This document shows positions 35,075 through 42,907 of a stretch of 43,557 bases of DNA, in pieces. The stretch is from Akkermansiaceae bacterium. Lineage in GTDB: Bacteria > Verrucomicrobiota > Verrucomicrobiia > Verrucomicrobiales > Akkermansiaceae. Positions within the stretch are counted from its first letter, which is position 1. Every line of letters begins with the position of its first letter. Position numbers and translations under genes: made by a program. The notes beneath the pieces are model-generated. The model was not told the DNA's origin. It did not search any database and saw only the letters and a list, made by a program, of their open reading frames with translations. The stretch lies in the NCBI GenBank assembly GCA_903908495.1, contig CAIVSK010000247.1:1-43557 (forward strand), given 5' to 3'.

Positions 35075-35201
35075 GAGAACGGGCAGAGGCTCAGCTTCGA
35101 GCAGGCGACGGAACATTGCAAAAAAATCTGCGGATTTCCAGCGGATTTCTCCGCCCGCTTGCACGCCGAACATAGCGACACCACCGGCCGCCTTTGCTTC
35201 G

Positions 35202-35221
35202 ATCGGGAAAAATCCCCCGAT
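35202..35221. promoter_or_regulatory. Inverted repeat in the lipA / envelope-operon divergent region
   Basis: ATCGGG (35202-35207) and CCCGAT (35216-35221) form a perfect 6-bp dyad with an A-rich 8-base centre, followed by an AT-rich TATTAAAATTTT stretch, in the 212-bp space between two divergent starts. It could be an operator or part of the lipA leader. No confident -35/-10 pair can be named. Confidence 0.3.
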
Positions 35222-35286
35222 ATTAAAATTTTCCCGGCTGTTTTCGGCATTGCGCTCGCTCTTTCCGCAGCTAGCTTGACCGGGCA

Positions 35287-36237
35287 ATGAGCGGCTGCGG
35301 CACAAAACTAGAATTGGATTCGTCACTTCACCGGGAAAAAAAGCCCCCCTGGATCAAGGTCAAGCTGCCGAGCGATCCGCAGTTTTGGTCCACCAAGTCG
35401 CTGGTCACCGACCTGAAGCTCGTCACCGTCTGCGAGGAAGCCCAGTGCCCGAACCGCTGGGAATGTTGGAGCCACGGCACCGCCACCTTCATGATCGCCG
35501 GGGAAAAATGCACCCGCGCCTGCGGGTTTTGCGCCATCAAGACCGCCCGCCCCGACCCACTTGAGGCCGACGAACCCGAACGCGTGGCCGAGGCCACCCG
35601 CCGCATGAAACTGCGCCACGTCGTCATCACCGCGGTGGCCCGGGACGATCTGCGCGATGGCGGCGCCGAGCATTTTCAACAGACGATCCAAGCGGTGCGC
35701 GCCGCCAACCCGGACACCATCATCGAGGTGCTCGTCCCGGACTTCAATGACCGCGATTGGGCGCTGGCCCTGGTGATGGAGGCCCGCCCGCACATTTTTA
35801 ACCACAACCTCGAAACCGTCCAACGCCTCACCCCGCTGGTGCGTTCCCGCGCCCAATACCAGCGCAGCCTCAGCGTCCTCCAAAAGGCCAAAGCCATGGT
35901 CCAGGGCAAGGTCGCCACCAAAAGCGGCCTGATGCTCGGCCTGGGTGAGCGGCTCGAGGAAATCCACCAGGCGATGGACGATTTGCGCGCCCACGACGTC
36001 ACCGTCCTGACCCTCGGCCAATACCTCCGCCCCTCGCCCAAGCACCTGCCGGTCATCGAATACATCGATCCGTCGGTCTTCGACGAACTCAAGCAAACCG
36101 CTCTCGCCAAAGGTTTCCGCCACGTCGCCAGCGGGCCGCTGGTCCGCAGCTCCTACCACGCCGCCAACTTCCGGCCCGAACTCGATGTGCTCGAGGCCAT
36201 CGATGCCGACCTGCGGGCCCAAGCAGGTCGGACTTGA
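35287..36237 (+). CDS. lipA: Lipoyl synthase
   Basis: This radical SAM enzyme inserts two sulfurs into protein-bound octanoyl groups to make lipoyl cofactor. Both iron-sulfur sets are present in 316 residues: the auxiliary cluster CEEAQCPNRWEC (C49, C54, C60) and the radical SAM CTRACGFC (C75, C79, C82). The C-terminal RSSYHA serine ligand motif, HNLETVQRLTP, KSGLMLGLGE and YLRPSPKHLPV are also standard. The start gives the usual short leader before WIKVKLP. One clear target is encoded here: GcvH (lysine 63). The gene is divergent from the envelope operon, and lipB is not next to it. Confidence 0.97.
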   Translation: MSGCGTKLELDSSLHREKKPPWIKVKLPSDPQFWSTKSLVTDLKLVTVCEEAQCPNRWECWSHGTATFMIAGEKCTRACGFCAIKTARPDPLEADEPERVAEATRRMKLRHVVITAVARDDLRDGGAEHFQQTIQAVRAANPDTIIEVLVPDFNDRDWALALVMEARPHIFNHNLETVQRLTPLVRSRAQYQRSLSVLQKAKAMVQGKVATKSGLMLGLGERLEEIHQAMDDLRAHDVTVLTLGQYLRPSPKHLPVIEYIDPSVFDELKQTALAKGFRHVASGPLVRSSYHAANFRPELDVLEAIDADLRAQAGRT

Positions 36238-37746
36238 GCCTGACCACGCCGCCAATGCCGTCGCTACGGCAAGGGACCGCACCCATACAGCGCCGTCCCC
36301 AGCGGGGTGGCGGGACTTGGCGGCGCCAGCGCCCTGTCGCAACCCGCTGCCCGGAGGAAACCGCCGCAATGCTTGGGGTTGCTCCGCGAGCGCTCTGCTG
36401 CCCGGACCCTCGGACCGCAGTGTCAGGCAATCCCCTTCTGCAGATTCCTAACACTCCACAGCGCCCCGGCCGCCGCGCTGCCCCGCATTCTCCGCACCCC
36501 GTCTTCCACCAGCACGCTCTTGAACGCGTCCTCTCACAGACCGCCCGTGCGACCGTGCGACCGTGCTTGCGCTTGCGCCATTGGGTGAAGCGCTGCATGA
36601 ACCCCTTCATGTACTCGCTCAAACTGTGCATCCGATACCCCAGGGCGCAGTTTTTCTTCAGACGCCCCGCCAGACAGTGGAACAATCGGACGAATTCCAC
36701 GACAACTGTCGAGCGGCGCGGTCACTGGCTTCCGGCGTTGCACTGACTGGCCCAACAGTGGTTCAACCTGATTCGGATTGAGCCTGGTCGAGCGCCCGTT
36801 CAATTTTCAGGTGGGGGTCAGCGCCGATGCTTGTGAGCCAGATCCAGATGAGTGATGGGTGGGATTGACATGGCTCTCACCTCATAGGTCTGGCCAGTCA
36901 TACCGCCAGGACGGTCAGCTGTCAGCCGAAAAACTCACTCCGAGAAATGGCCCGCCCGGCGATTGAAAATAATTGGCGCTCCTGATTATCTGTTAGCAAA
37001 ACTGGCCGAATTCGGGCAGTATTCGGGATTGCCAGGGTTTTGGTGTCAGGCTTTTAACTGTTAGGGAATCGCCGCCAGCCCCAGGGGCGTATGGCGGAGA
37101 GGGTCAGTTTGTGACGACTCCTGCGCCAATCGTTGATTCTGTGGGCTTTCGTGCGTGTCTGGATTCTGTGGGTGATGCATGGTTGAGACTGGTGGAACGG
37201 CTGGTTGTCAGAAATGCGTCAGAAATCGGGGGTCATTCTGTCGCGGAATTGCCGAAGGATTTGGCCCAGGGCAGATCCGCCCTGAATGGGGGCCGTCGTA
37301 GGGCAGGTTGTCTGGAATCCGTTCATCCGTCACACTTCTGCCATAACGCCGCCGCCGATCAAGGTCATTTTTAGGCAGCATGAATCTGTGGGTTTGCAGC
37401 ATATCGTCGGAAGCGGCGACGGGCTTTTGGTCCTGTGTGCCAGTTTCGCCGGGGTCCCGCGGGCGTTTTGCGTGATGCGGTACCATCCCCTGCCGGAAGA
37501 TTCCGCATTATCCGGCGTTGTCACAAGTTGCCGGTCTCAACAAGACAGGCTTATCGGTGTTCCACGGCCCTAACATGGTGAGGAAAGCCACTGTTCACCG
37601 GCTGTCTCAATAACAAAAACCGCCCTGTGGAACAATCACGGCCGGATTGCCTCCCGTGTCTTGGGCGGGATCGCACAGTGGCAAGTCAGCAAGAGGCAGG
37701 CCCTTTGCCCGGCGTGCTTGAACTCCTCTGAACGTCAGATAGCCGA
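36238..37746. other. Decayed intergenic region between lipA and the RHS array
   Basis: About 1.5 kb with no supported intact gene. Its left part carries the RAYT relic described separately. Open frames elsewhere (for example 37111-37374 plus and 37208-37486 minus) are short, lack a plausible start context and match nothing I know. Composition drops toward the right, where the AT-richer RHS partner gene begins. It looks like a graveyard of mobile DNA at the border between core and accessory sequence. Confidence 0.6.
36490..36700 (-). pseudogene. Relic of a REP-associated tyrosine transposase (RAYT, Y1_Tnp family)
   Basis: On the minus strand one frame reads SLSEYMKGFMQRFTQWRKRK (about 36572-36631), and after a frame change FKSVLVEDG (36500-36526). 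Together they match the C-terminal half of RAYT proteins, where (x)EFMKxLKQRFTQWxNR is followed by xxERFKSVLVExG. The catalytic Tyr part, the HUH motif and a start are missing, and at least one frameshift separates the two stretches, so this is a dead 3' fragment. RAYTs move REP hairpins, and REP-like hairpins occur elsewhere in the window. Confidence 0.6.
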
Positions 37747-38304
37747 TCAACGATCTCTCGAACCCTCGAGTGACTTAAAAATCCAATTCTCATCACCTTT
37801 GACTTGTATGCTAAACTCAGAATTAAGCATCACCGCATCCTTAACTTTCGCAAAACGAGGGTCATCTTCGCCAATCGTTAAATTTTCGGCAAGCCCACCG
37901 ACGAAAACGTACGCATCTAGATCCTTTGATTCACAGTGAAAGGCCACAGCAACGGTAAACGGATCAGAATCAGAAAGAATTCCATTTCGGGCAAAATATA
38001 CAGTTTTCCCATTGAGATCGGTGGTGATCTGCTGCCTTTCCGCTTGAGAGAATCTCAACAACGACCTGTTCACGTCATTCTCAGAAACGGCACCATGCAA
38101 TTGCAATAAATCATTAACTATCGGAACTATGCCCAAACCTCCCTCTTTCGCACTCATTTGTTCCTTTCCCCAAGTATTCTTGTGCCGCCACCCGGACGGG
38201 CCAAAGATGTAGTGCCCCTTGGAACAACAAACTGATAGAAAAGCCTCGGCACTGATGGCTGAAGCACCAATACAAATAAATAGAATGTGGCGGTTCCAAT
38301 ACAT
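37747..38304 (-). CDS. Putative immunity protein of RHS module 1
   Basis: The 185-residue product starts 13 bp after the RHS-1 stop on the same strand. The ATG at 38304 is preferred because it lies directly after the toxin gene and opens with a hydrophobic stretch (HILFICIGASAISAEAFLSV) that may be a signal peptide or anchor. The rest is a mixed alpha/beta sequence with no family I recognise (LRFSQAERQQITTDLNGKTV, SDPFTVAVAFHCESKDLDAY). Base composition is AT-richer than the flanking core DNA. Position and size suggest it protects the cell from the RHS-1 tip; this is inferred from gene order only. Confidence 0.6.
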   Translation of the reverse strand: MYWNRHILFICIGASAISAEAFLSVCCSKGHYIFGPSGWRHKNTWGKEQMSAKEGGLGIVPIVNDLLQLHGAVSENDVNRSLLRFSQAERQQITTDLNGKTVYFARNGILSDSDPFTVAVAFHCESKDLDAYVFVGGLAENLTIGEDDPRFAKVKDAVMLNSEFSIQVKGDENWIFKSLEGSRDR

Positions 38305-38317
38305 GAAGTCTATTGAT

Positions 38318-39226
38318 CTATTTGTATACAGGTCCATCCTTGCCAGGACTGACACCCTTATCTGGAAGCGTAATTTTTTGCCCTAACAGTTTCGACAACT
38401 CATTTTCAAGTGCTTCATCATGAGCCGAGCACCCATAGATGTTTATCTTCCCACCCTTGCACAAAAAACTCTTAATTGTCTTGAGGCTCGCCGCGAACTT
38501 TATGGCGTCTTTGTAAAGCGGAATTTCATACATTTTATGAAGTTTCCCATTGTCTCGTTCTTTTGGGTGGGCCTTGTAGTAGTCATATAAATCAAAAAAC
38601 TCATTTGCCCTTTTCATTGCCGCAGCATCGAATCCTTTCCCTGCGGGTTCATCTTCATATAACTGTCCCGGCCTACCCTCAAGATATAGATCAACTGAAA
38701 TTGCGCAATTACATGGATCCTTCCCGTCTTGATTGTAGGTTCCAATTATCTTAGTCATGCTTGACGTTACGTCATCCATTGAATCGACTATCATTGTGGT
38801 AGGCGCGTAAAACGTCTCATTTACCCAGCGGTCAAAGTCGCTCGAACCCTTCCATAAGTTATATGAGAAGGTGTATTGTTTAAGTCCAAGCAAATCCCAC
38901 CTTCCCACTCCATCGTTGCCGACGAACCCATAGAGATTCATCCCGCCATTTTCCTTAATCGGGTCCCTGGATGGCCAGCGGCCTGTCAGCGGATCGTAGT
39001 AACGATATCCGTAGTATGCTACATGGTTGATTTTGTTACTAGCTTGACTTTCACCTAATCCGTTATTGCTCAACGGATTGGGTGAATTTCCTGGTACTGG
39101 CGGTGTGGGCCGGGTCGGCGGCGAAAGCGGTCCGGATCCGGGTGAATGACCGGCGTAGCCGGTGTCCAGGCCGCCGGAATTCGGCGGCTTTAGAGTGGGA
39201 GTCGGGTCTGAAATGATTACTGTCAT
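38318..39226 (-). CDS. RHS C-terminal module 1 with unrecognised tip domain
   Basis: The 302-residue product has a Pro-rich N-terminal part ([16 protein letters not shown]...SPPTRPTPP), the end of the RHS core at residues 68-115 ([19 protein letters not shown] then [10 protein letters not shown]) and a variable tip from ~116. The tip is unknown to me; its end ([20 protein letters not shown]) recalls the Cys-His stretch of several RHS tips, but no catalytic set can be proven. The long RHS barrel and any secretion signal are missing, so this is an orphan module, not a full toxin; the ATG at 39226 is shared with module 2. The tip DNA is AT-rich compared with the core. It is followed by the putative immunity gene and preceded, on the other strand, by an IS66 relic. 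Confidence 0.7.
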   Translation of the reverse strand: MTVIISDPTPTLKPPNSGGLDTGYAGHSPGSGPLSPPTRPTPPVPGNSPNPLSNNGLGESQASNKINHVAYYGYRYYDPLTGRWPSRDPIKENGGMNLYGFVGNDGVGRWDLLGLKQYTFSYNLWKGSSDFDRWVNETFYAPTTMIVDSMDDVTSSMTKIIGTYNQDGKDPCNCAISVDLYLEGRPGQLYEDEPAGKGFDAAAMKRANEFFDLYDYYKAHPKERDNGKLHKMYEIPLYKDAIKFAASLKTIKSFLCKGGKINIYGCSAHDEALENELSKLLGQKITLPDKGVSPGKDGPVYK

Positions 39227-39656
39227 GGCTGGATGTCGGAAACACCCCTCATACGGGACTTTTCCGGGTTGCGGCGCTCGGGCGAGGGCATCGTTCTAAA
39301 GCAGGTCATTTTCCAAGCGCAATGATGCGCCTGTTGGCGACCGATGGAAGTTCAATCGGCGAAGCCGAAAGGAATTGTGTCTGACCGGAAGGAAATGTGG
39401 CTTGGCTCTTCGTGGGAGGTGAGGCCACCCCTCAGCGCGCCGCGATCATTTATACCCTCGTGGAATTCGCCCGCCGCCACGGCCACCTCCCGGAAACCTA
39501 CCTCCGCGACGTGCTCGAACGCCTGCCTGTCATCACAAACCAAGACGACCGCGGCGCGTTGCTGCAGTCGCTGGCACCCAACCGCCGCTACCGGACCGGC
39601 CGCCGACGTTGAAGCCACGATCTGTCTGAGCTGAAGCATGCCGACTCATAGGTAAC
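38911..39656. repeat. Duplicated block, copy A (RHS core end + leader + IS66 relic)
   Basis: About 750 bp nearly identical to 41266-42017. It covers the RHS core end, the Pro-rich N-terminal part and ATG of the module, ~115 bp upstream of that ATG, and the IS66 3' relic on the opposite strand. Similarity fades on one side into the tip and on the other after GAAGC(A/G)TGCCGAC. The leader and relic are closest in sequence; the core end is more diverged. Confidence 0.9.
39397..39612 (+). pseudogene. IS66 family transposase 3' relic, copy A
   Basis: The frame reads WLFVGGEATPQRAAIIYTLV, then RRHGHLPETYLRDVLERLP, then a remnant of the LLP region. This is the C-terminal element of IS66 transposases, where (N)WLFxGSExGxxRAAxIYSLxE leads to YLRDVLxRIP. 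Everything upstream, including the DDE core and the end of GRKN, is missing or scrambled, so only the last ~70 residues remain. It is antisense to the RHS genes and lies ~170 bp from the RHS-1 start. Confidence 0.75.
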
Positions 39657-39755
39657 ATAAACATGGCCGCAGCCTAGCAGTCCCGGCCGACTTGACTGGG
39701 TGGTGAATTTAGACACGCTTACGTTTGATCCGGCAGGGGGGGCTCCACAACGCAG

Positions 39756-39871
39756 TGAGAATATTCCAGCGACACCTCGAACAAATGTTGCCATGCGAGG
39801 ACTGACCCCACCGATGAGAATATTTCAGCGACACCTCGAACAAATGTTACCATGCGAGGACTGACCCCACT
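39756..39871. repeat. 59-bp tandem duplication
   Basis: Two head-to-tail copies with a 59-bp period (39756-39814 and 39815-39871). Each holds AATATT(C/T)CAGCGACACC and a CATGCGAGGACTGACCCCA end. They differ at only a few bases. They lie between the IS66 relic and the immunity gene of module 2, in a stretch with no gene. Confidence 0.85.
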
Positions 39872-39963
39872 GAGGGGAGGCAACGAAATGGGATCTTCTA
39901 GGCTTTTCCGGCGAGAAGCTGTGTCTTACCGTGGCCCGCCTTGATTGGCCAGTCCGTCACAAC

Positions 39964-40536
39964 TCATTTTTCTACCTGAATAGACTTGAGCACATCACCA
40001 AATGCAGTCTTCAGAGCATCGTGATTTCGGGCGCTTAGGTGCTCGGGCAAGTTTGGCATTGTTACCAGTGATTGTCGATTCCCCAAGGGGTCAATGTATT
40101 CAAAGAGCCAGAGATCACCATCGCTGGCTGCCATTTGTGCTACAGCTTCGTCTAGGTCAATAGGTGCCGTTGGAGCCGATCTAATCAAGTTTTTTATGAG
40201 CTTCATAAAATCCCCGCTCGTTTCAACTCGGTTAATGGATTTCACCTCTCCTCGTGAGTTGATCGTTCGAAATATCAGCTTCCTTGACTCACCCTCAAAC
40301 AATACAAGTTCACCGCTTCCGTCCCTTCTTGAAACTCCAATTTGAACGACAAAAAGTTCTTTTGGACCAAGCCTGCGCATCAGAATTGACTTTGCATTGA
40401 ACCGATGCGTAAACTCTTCTGCAGGAAAATGCTGGTTGTCATCACCTGTAGCTCCTCCGGATAAACGAGCCGTGAAGGAAAGCAATACTGCTATCGATGA
40501 TATAATGAGGCACCAATACGAGTGTAATTTTTTCAT
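39964..40536 (-). CDS. Putative immunity protein of RHS module 2
   Basis: The 190-residue product starts at the ATG at 40536, which overlaps the RHS-2 stop as ATGA, so the two are probably translated together. It opens with an export signal or anchor ([28 protein letters not shown]). The mature part is unrecognised: mixed strands and helices with [20 protein letters not shown], then [22 protein letters not shown]. Composition is AT-rich. The tight coupling and small size suggest immunity against the JAMM-like tip; the signal would place it in the periplasm or outer envelope, which is where the toxin might then act. Confidence 0.65.
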   Translation of the reverse strand: MKKLHSYWCLIISSIAVLLSFTARLSGGATGDDNQHFPAEEFTHRFNAKSILMRRLGPKELFVVQIGVSRRDGSGELVLFEGESRKLIFRTINSRGEVKSINRVETSGDFMKLIKNLIRSAPTAPIDLDEAVAQMAASDGDLWLFEYIDPLGNRQSLVTMPNLPEHLSARNHDALKTAFGDVLKSIQVEK

Positions 40537-41585
40537 GGGCACGGATTGTTCCTTGGTATCTGATGGGACTGTTCAAGGCTTTCAGTTCCATTTGGCAATC
40601 TTGATACCTTGGTTTGTTGGTATCCGGATACCCAACCAATAAACTCGGGAGTCTGAGAGCTTGGAGCTTGGCGAACGGACGTAAAGTTATCATTCTCAAC
40701 CATAACCCCGGCCCGCATTACCGCATCGTAACGATCTGGATGCGTAAAGCGTTCCCAATCCACACCTGAGGGATTATCAGAGGTCCCACCTATAGACATT
40801 GGATGAGAATGGTATTTAGCCAAAGCCTCATAGCCTTCCGGGCAAAGATCGAGATAAATCTTTTTTCCGTCCGCGGCTTTCTTTGTATTGTTCATCCAAT
40901 TATACACTTCCTCCCGCCCTTGGGTTGGTCCAGTGAAAATCACATGGTTCCGTTTTGTGCCATCACTACACTTGAAACATTTTGAGCAGACCATACCCCC
41001 ATGCTCTCTTTCTCCCTTGCCCATTGCCGCGGCCCCGCCATTAAGGGGAGCCAAAGAGAGTCGTAGCGACTCCATCGCAATTGAGTATCCAAAATATTCA
41101 CCGGCAGCAACCTTTTCATTATCTGCAACCCAGATTTCCTTGGGCCCATTGTAGGCCTCGATTGTAGGGGGCTTTCTTCTCCTATCTGACTCCGCTTGTC
41201 GCGCTGCGGCATCTCTTTCGCTCTTATTCGGCTTTTTCTCATTACCGAGATCATCAATCCAATCATTGGAATCATTCCCCACAAAGCCATATAGATTCGG
41301 CACGCCATCTTCACCGATGGGGTCCCTGGATGGCCAGCGGCCGGTGAGCGGGTCATAGTACCGGTATCCGTAATATGCCACATGGTTGATTTTGTCCCAA
41401 GGTTGACTTTCTTCCAACCCGTTCTTGGTCAATGGATTGGATGAACTTCCGGGTGCCGGCGGTGTGGGCCGGGTCGGCGGCGAAAGCGGTCCGGATCCGG
41501 GTGAATGACCGGCGTCGCCGGTGTCCAGGCCGCCGGAATTCGGCGGCTTTAGAGTGGGAGTCGGGTCTGGCATGATAACTGTCAT
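40533..41585 (-). CDS. RHS C-terminal module 2 with JAMM/DUF4329-like metallopeptidase tip
   Basis: The 350-residue module has the same Pro-rich start and RHS core end (residues 68-115) as module 1, then a charged spacer and a new tip. The tip contains YHSHPMS (H259, H261) followed by PSGVDW (S273, D276), the HxH...SxxD zinc signature of JAB/MPN (JAMM) metallopeptidases as used in DUF4329-type polymorphic toxin domains; the gap between HxH and S is longer than the usual seven residues. A Cys cluster CSKCFKC (C200, C203, C206) lies before it. Known relatives cut isopeptide or peptide bonds; peptidoglycan is a possible target. It is an orphan module without the RHS shell. The immunity candidate overlaps its stop. 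Confidence 0.75.
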   Translation of the reverse strand: MTVIMPDPTPTLKPPNSGGLDTGDAGHSPGSGPLSPPTRPTPPAPGSSSNPLTKNGLEESQPWDKINHVAYYGYRYYDPLTGRWPSRDPIGEDGVPNLYGFVGNDSNDWIDDLGNEKKPNKSERDAAARQAESDRRRKPPTIEAYNGPKEIWVADNEKVAAGEYFGYSIAMESLRLSLAPLNGGAAAMGKGEREHGGMVCSKCFKCSDGTKRNHVIFTGPTQGREEVYNWMNNTKKAADGKKIYLDLCPEGYEALAKYHSHPMSIGGTSDNPSGVDWERFTHPDRYDAVMRAGVMVENDNFTSVRQAPSSQTPEFIGWVSGYQQTKVSRLPNGTESLEQSHQIPRNNPCP

Positions 41586-42017
41586 GGCTGGATGTCGGAA
41601 ACACCCCTCATACGGGACTTTTCCGGGTTGCGGGGCTCGGGCGAGGGCATCGTTCTAAAGCAGGTCATTTTCCAAGCGCAATGATGCGCCTGTTGGCGAC
41701 CGATGGAAGTTCAATCGGCGCAGCCGAAAGGAATTGTGTCTGACCGGAAGGAAATGTGGCTTGGCTCTTCGTGGGAAGTGAGGCCACCCCTCAGCGCGCC
41801 GCGATCATTTATACCCTCGTGGAATTCTCCCGCCGCCACGGCCACTTCCTGGAAACCTACCTCGGCGACGTGCTCGAACGCTTGCCTGTCATCACCAACC
41901 AGGACGACCGCGGCCGCGTTGCTCCAGTCGCTGGCACCCAACCGCCGCTACCGGACCAGTCGCCGACGTTGAAGCCACGATCTGTCTGAGCTGAAGCGTG
42001 CCGACGCATACATAACA
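41266..42017. repeat. Duplicated block, copy B (RHS core end + leader + IS66 relic)
   Basis: Second copy of the block at 38911-39656, with the same order and orientation. It differs mainly in the RHS core end and by a single extra C in the IS66 relic. A third RHS core end is cut by the right window edge, so more copies may follow. Confidence 0.9.
41756..41972 (+). pseudogene. IS66 family transposase 3' relic, copy B
   Basis: Same fragment as copy A: WLFVGSEATPQRAAIIYTLV, then YLGDVLERLPVITNQDDRG. An extra base around 41912-41916 moves the last ~20 codons to another frame compared with copy A. It is antisense to the RHS-2 gene. Confidence 0.75.
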
Positions 42018-42033
42018 TACACACCAGTGTATG
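42016..42033. repeat. Small perfect inverted repeat at the end of block B
   Basis: CATACAC (42016-42022) and GTGTATG (42027-42033) form a 7-bp stem with a 4-base loop. It lies exactly where the similarity between blocks A and B stops, so it may mark a recombination or insertion end; copy A has no equivalent. Confidence 0.4.
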
Positions 42034-42438
42034 CGATCTATGCAAACCCGGCCAGCAGCTTCCAACGCCCACTCATAGAGCGCTTACGCCAGCACCGGTC
42101 AACATATCGTGACGGAACGGGCATCAAGCCAAAATCCCCGGCCGCCCGGTTCCCTGATTCACCATTACTTCGGGATTGTCACAAGTCGTGGGGAAGAACG
42201 AGGCAATGCTCATCAGTCATCCGGTGCCATTCTCACCCGACCCGATCTAGCAAATGAAATGTGGCAATTAAAGGACCAGCCCCACCGAAGTGGTTGCCCA
42301 ACAGACAGTAGGACACTGCCCGGAAAACCGAGAAATTCTCTGAATCTGATTATTTCACCGTCCCCATATACAATGCCCAACTAATTATTCATAATCTATC
42401 AAAGATAGCGGCCGAAATCCACAACTCAGTAGCTGTGG
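42034..42438. other. Spacer between IS66 relic B and immunity gene 3
   Basis: About 400 bp in which I see no gene, repeat or clear signal. Composition moves from GC-rich to AT-rich toward the immunity gene. Short open frames here have no start context or recognisable product. Confidence 0.5.
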
Positions 42439-42903
42439 CTAGTGCCCGTCGACTGATGGCTTTCCTTGAGAAGGGGCGCTCGCGTGTTCGGCAAATGGAT
42501 CTGGACCGGTCGCTTCATGCGCTTCCCATGCGGGAGGAGTTTTTTGCCGCTCTCCGTTCCGCTTAAACACCCCGAGGACCTTGCGATCTGGACCTTCCTT
42601 GGTAACAACACAAAGGTCGTCTGGAAAGAACACTGTAAACGTATATGTCACACCGCCTTTGCTAGTTTGCTCGAAAACCCACCCACCACTGTTGGGCGGA
42701 TATTCTTTACTTCTACCTCCAACGTACGCCCGGCTCGGGTTGAAAGGATCAATTCCTACTGCTTTAGCCATCTTTTGGCAGATACCAGCCGCTTCGACCA
42801 AGGAAACTGCAGGAACGACTCCGTCCGGCAAATGATAGGTGTCCGACCTAGAGTCGATCGACCCAAGGATTAGTATCGACAGAATTGTCAAGATGTATTT
42901 CAT
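42439..42903 (-). CDS. Putative immunity protein of RHS module 3
   Basis: The 154-residue product starts at 42903, 4 bp after the RHS-3 stop. It opens with a short signal peptide (MKYILTILSILILGSIDSRS). The mature part is unrecognised (YVGGRSKEYPPNSGGWVFEQ, GVTYTFTVFFPDDLCVVTKE) and ends in a Pro/Glu/Ala-rich tail. An upstream in-frame start at 42969 lies inside the toxin gene and is less likely. AT-rich like the other two partner genes. It probably protects against the HExxH tip in the periplasm; inferred from gene order and the signal. Confidence 0.65.
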   Translation of the reverse strand: MKYILTILSILILGSIDSRSDTYHLPDGVVPAVSLVEAAGICQKMAKAVGIDPFNPSRAYVGGRSKEYPPNSGGWVFEQTSKGGVTYTFTVFFPDDLCVVTKEGPDRKVLGVFKRNGERQKTPPAWEAHEATGPDPFAEHASAPSQGKPSVDGH

Positions 42904-42907
42904 AGCA

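Noticed and set aside
35323-36369. Minus-strand open frame of 348 codons opposite lipA
   Set aside because: LipA's iron-sulfur motifs are on the plus strand; the antisense frame has no family features.
37111-37486. Short open frames on both strands in the decayed region
   Set aside because: They overlap each other, have no recognisable product, no domain and no start context.
1-38400. CTAAC/GTTAG pentamers that seem frequent throughout, often near gene ends and at synonymous sites
   Set aside because: A rough count by eye (about 60) is close to what base composition alone would give on two strands, so no enrichment can be claimed without a proper count.
39063-39245. Alternative minus-frame product upstream of RHS-1 (and its twin at 41353-41604)
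   Set aside because: It is a frame-shifted reading of the conserved RHS leader; the ATG frame joins smoothly to the RHS core, so that frame is the real one.
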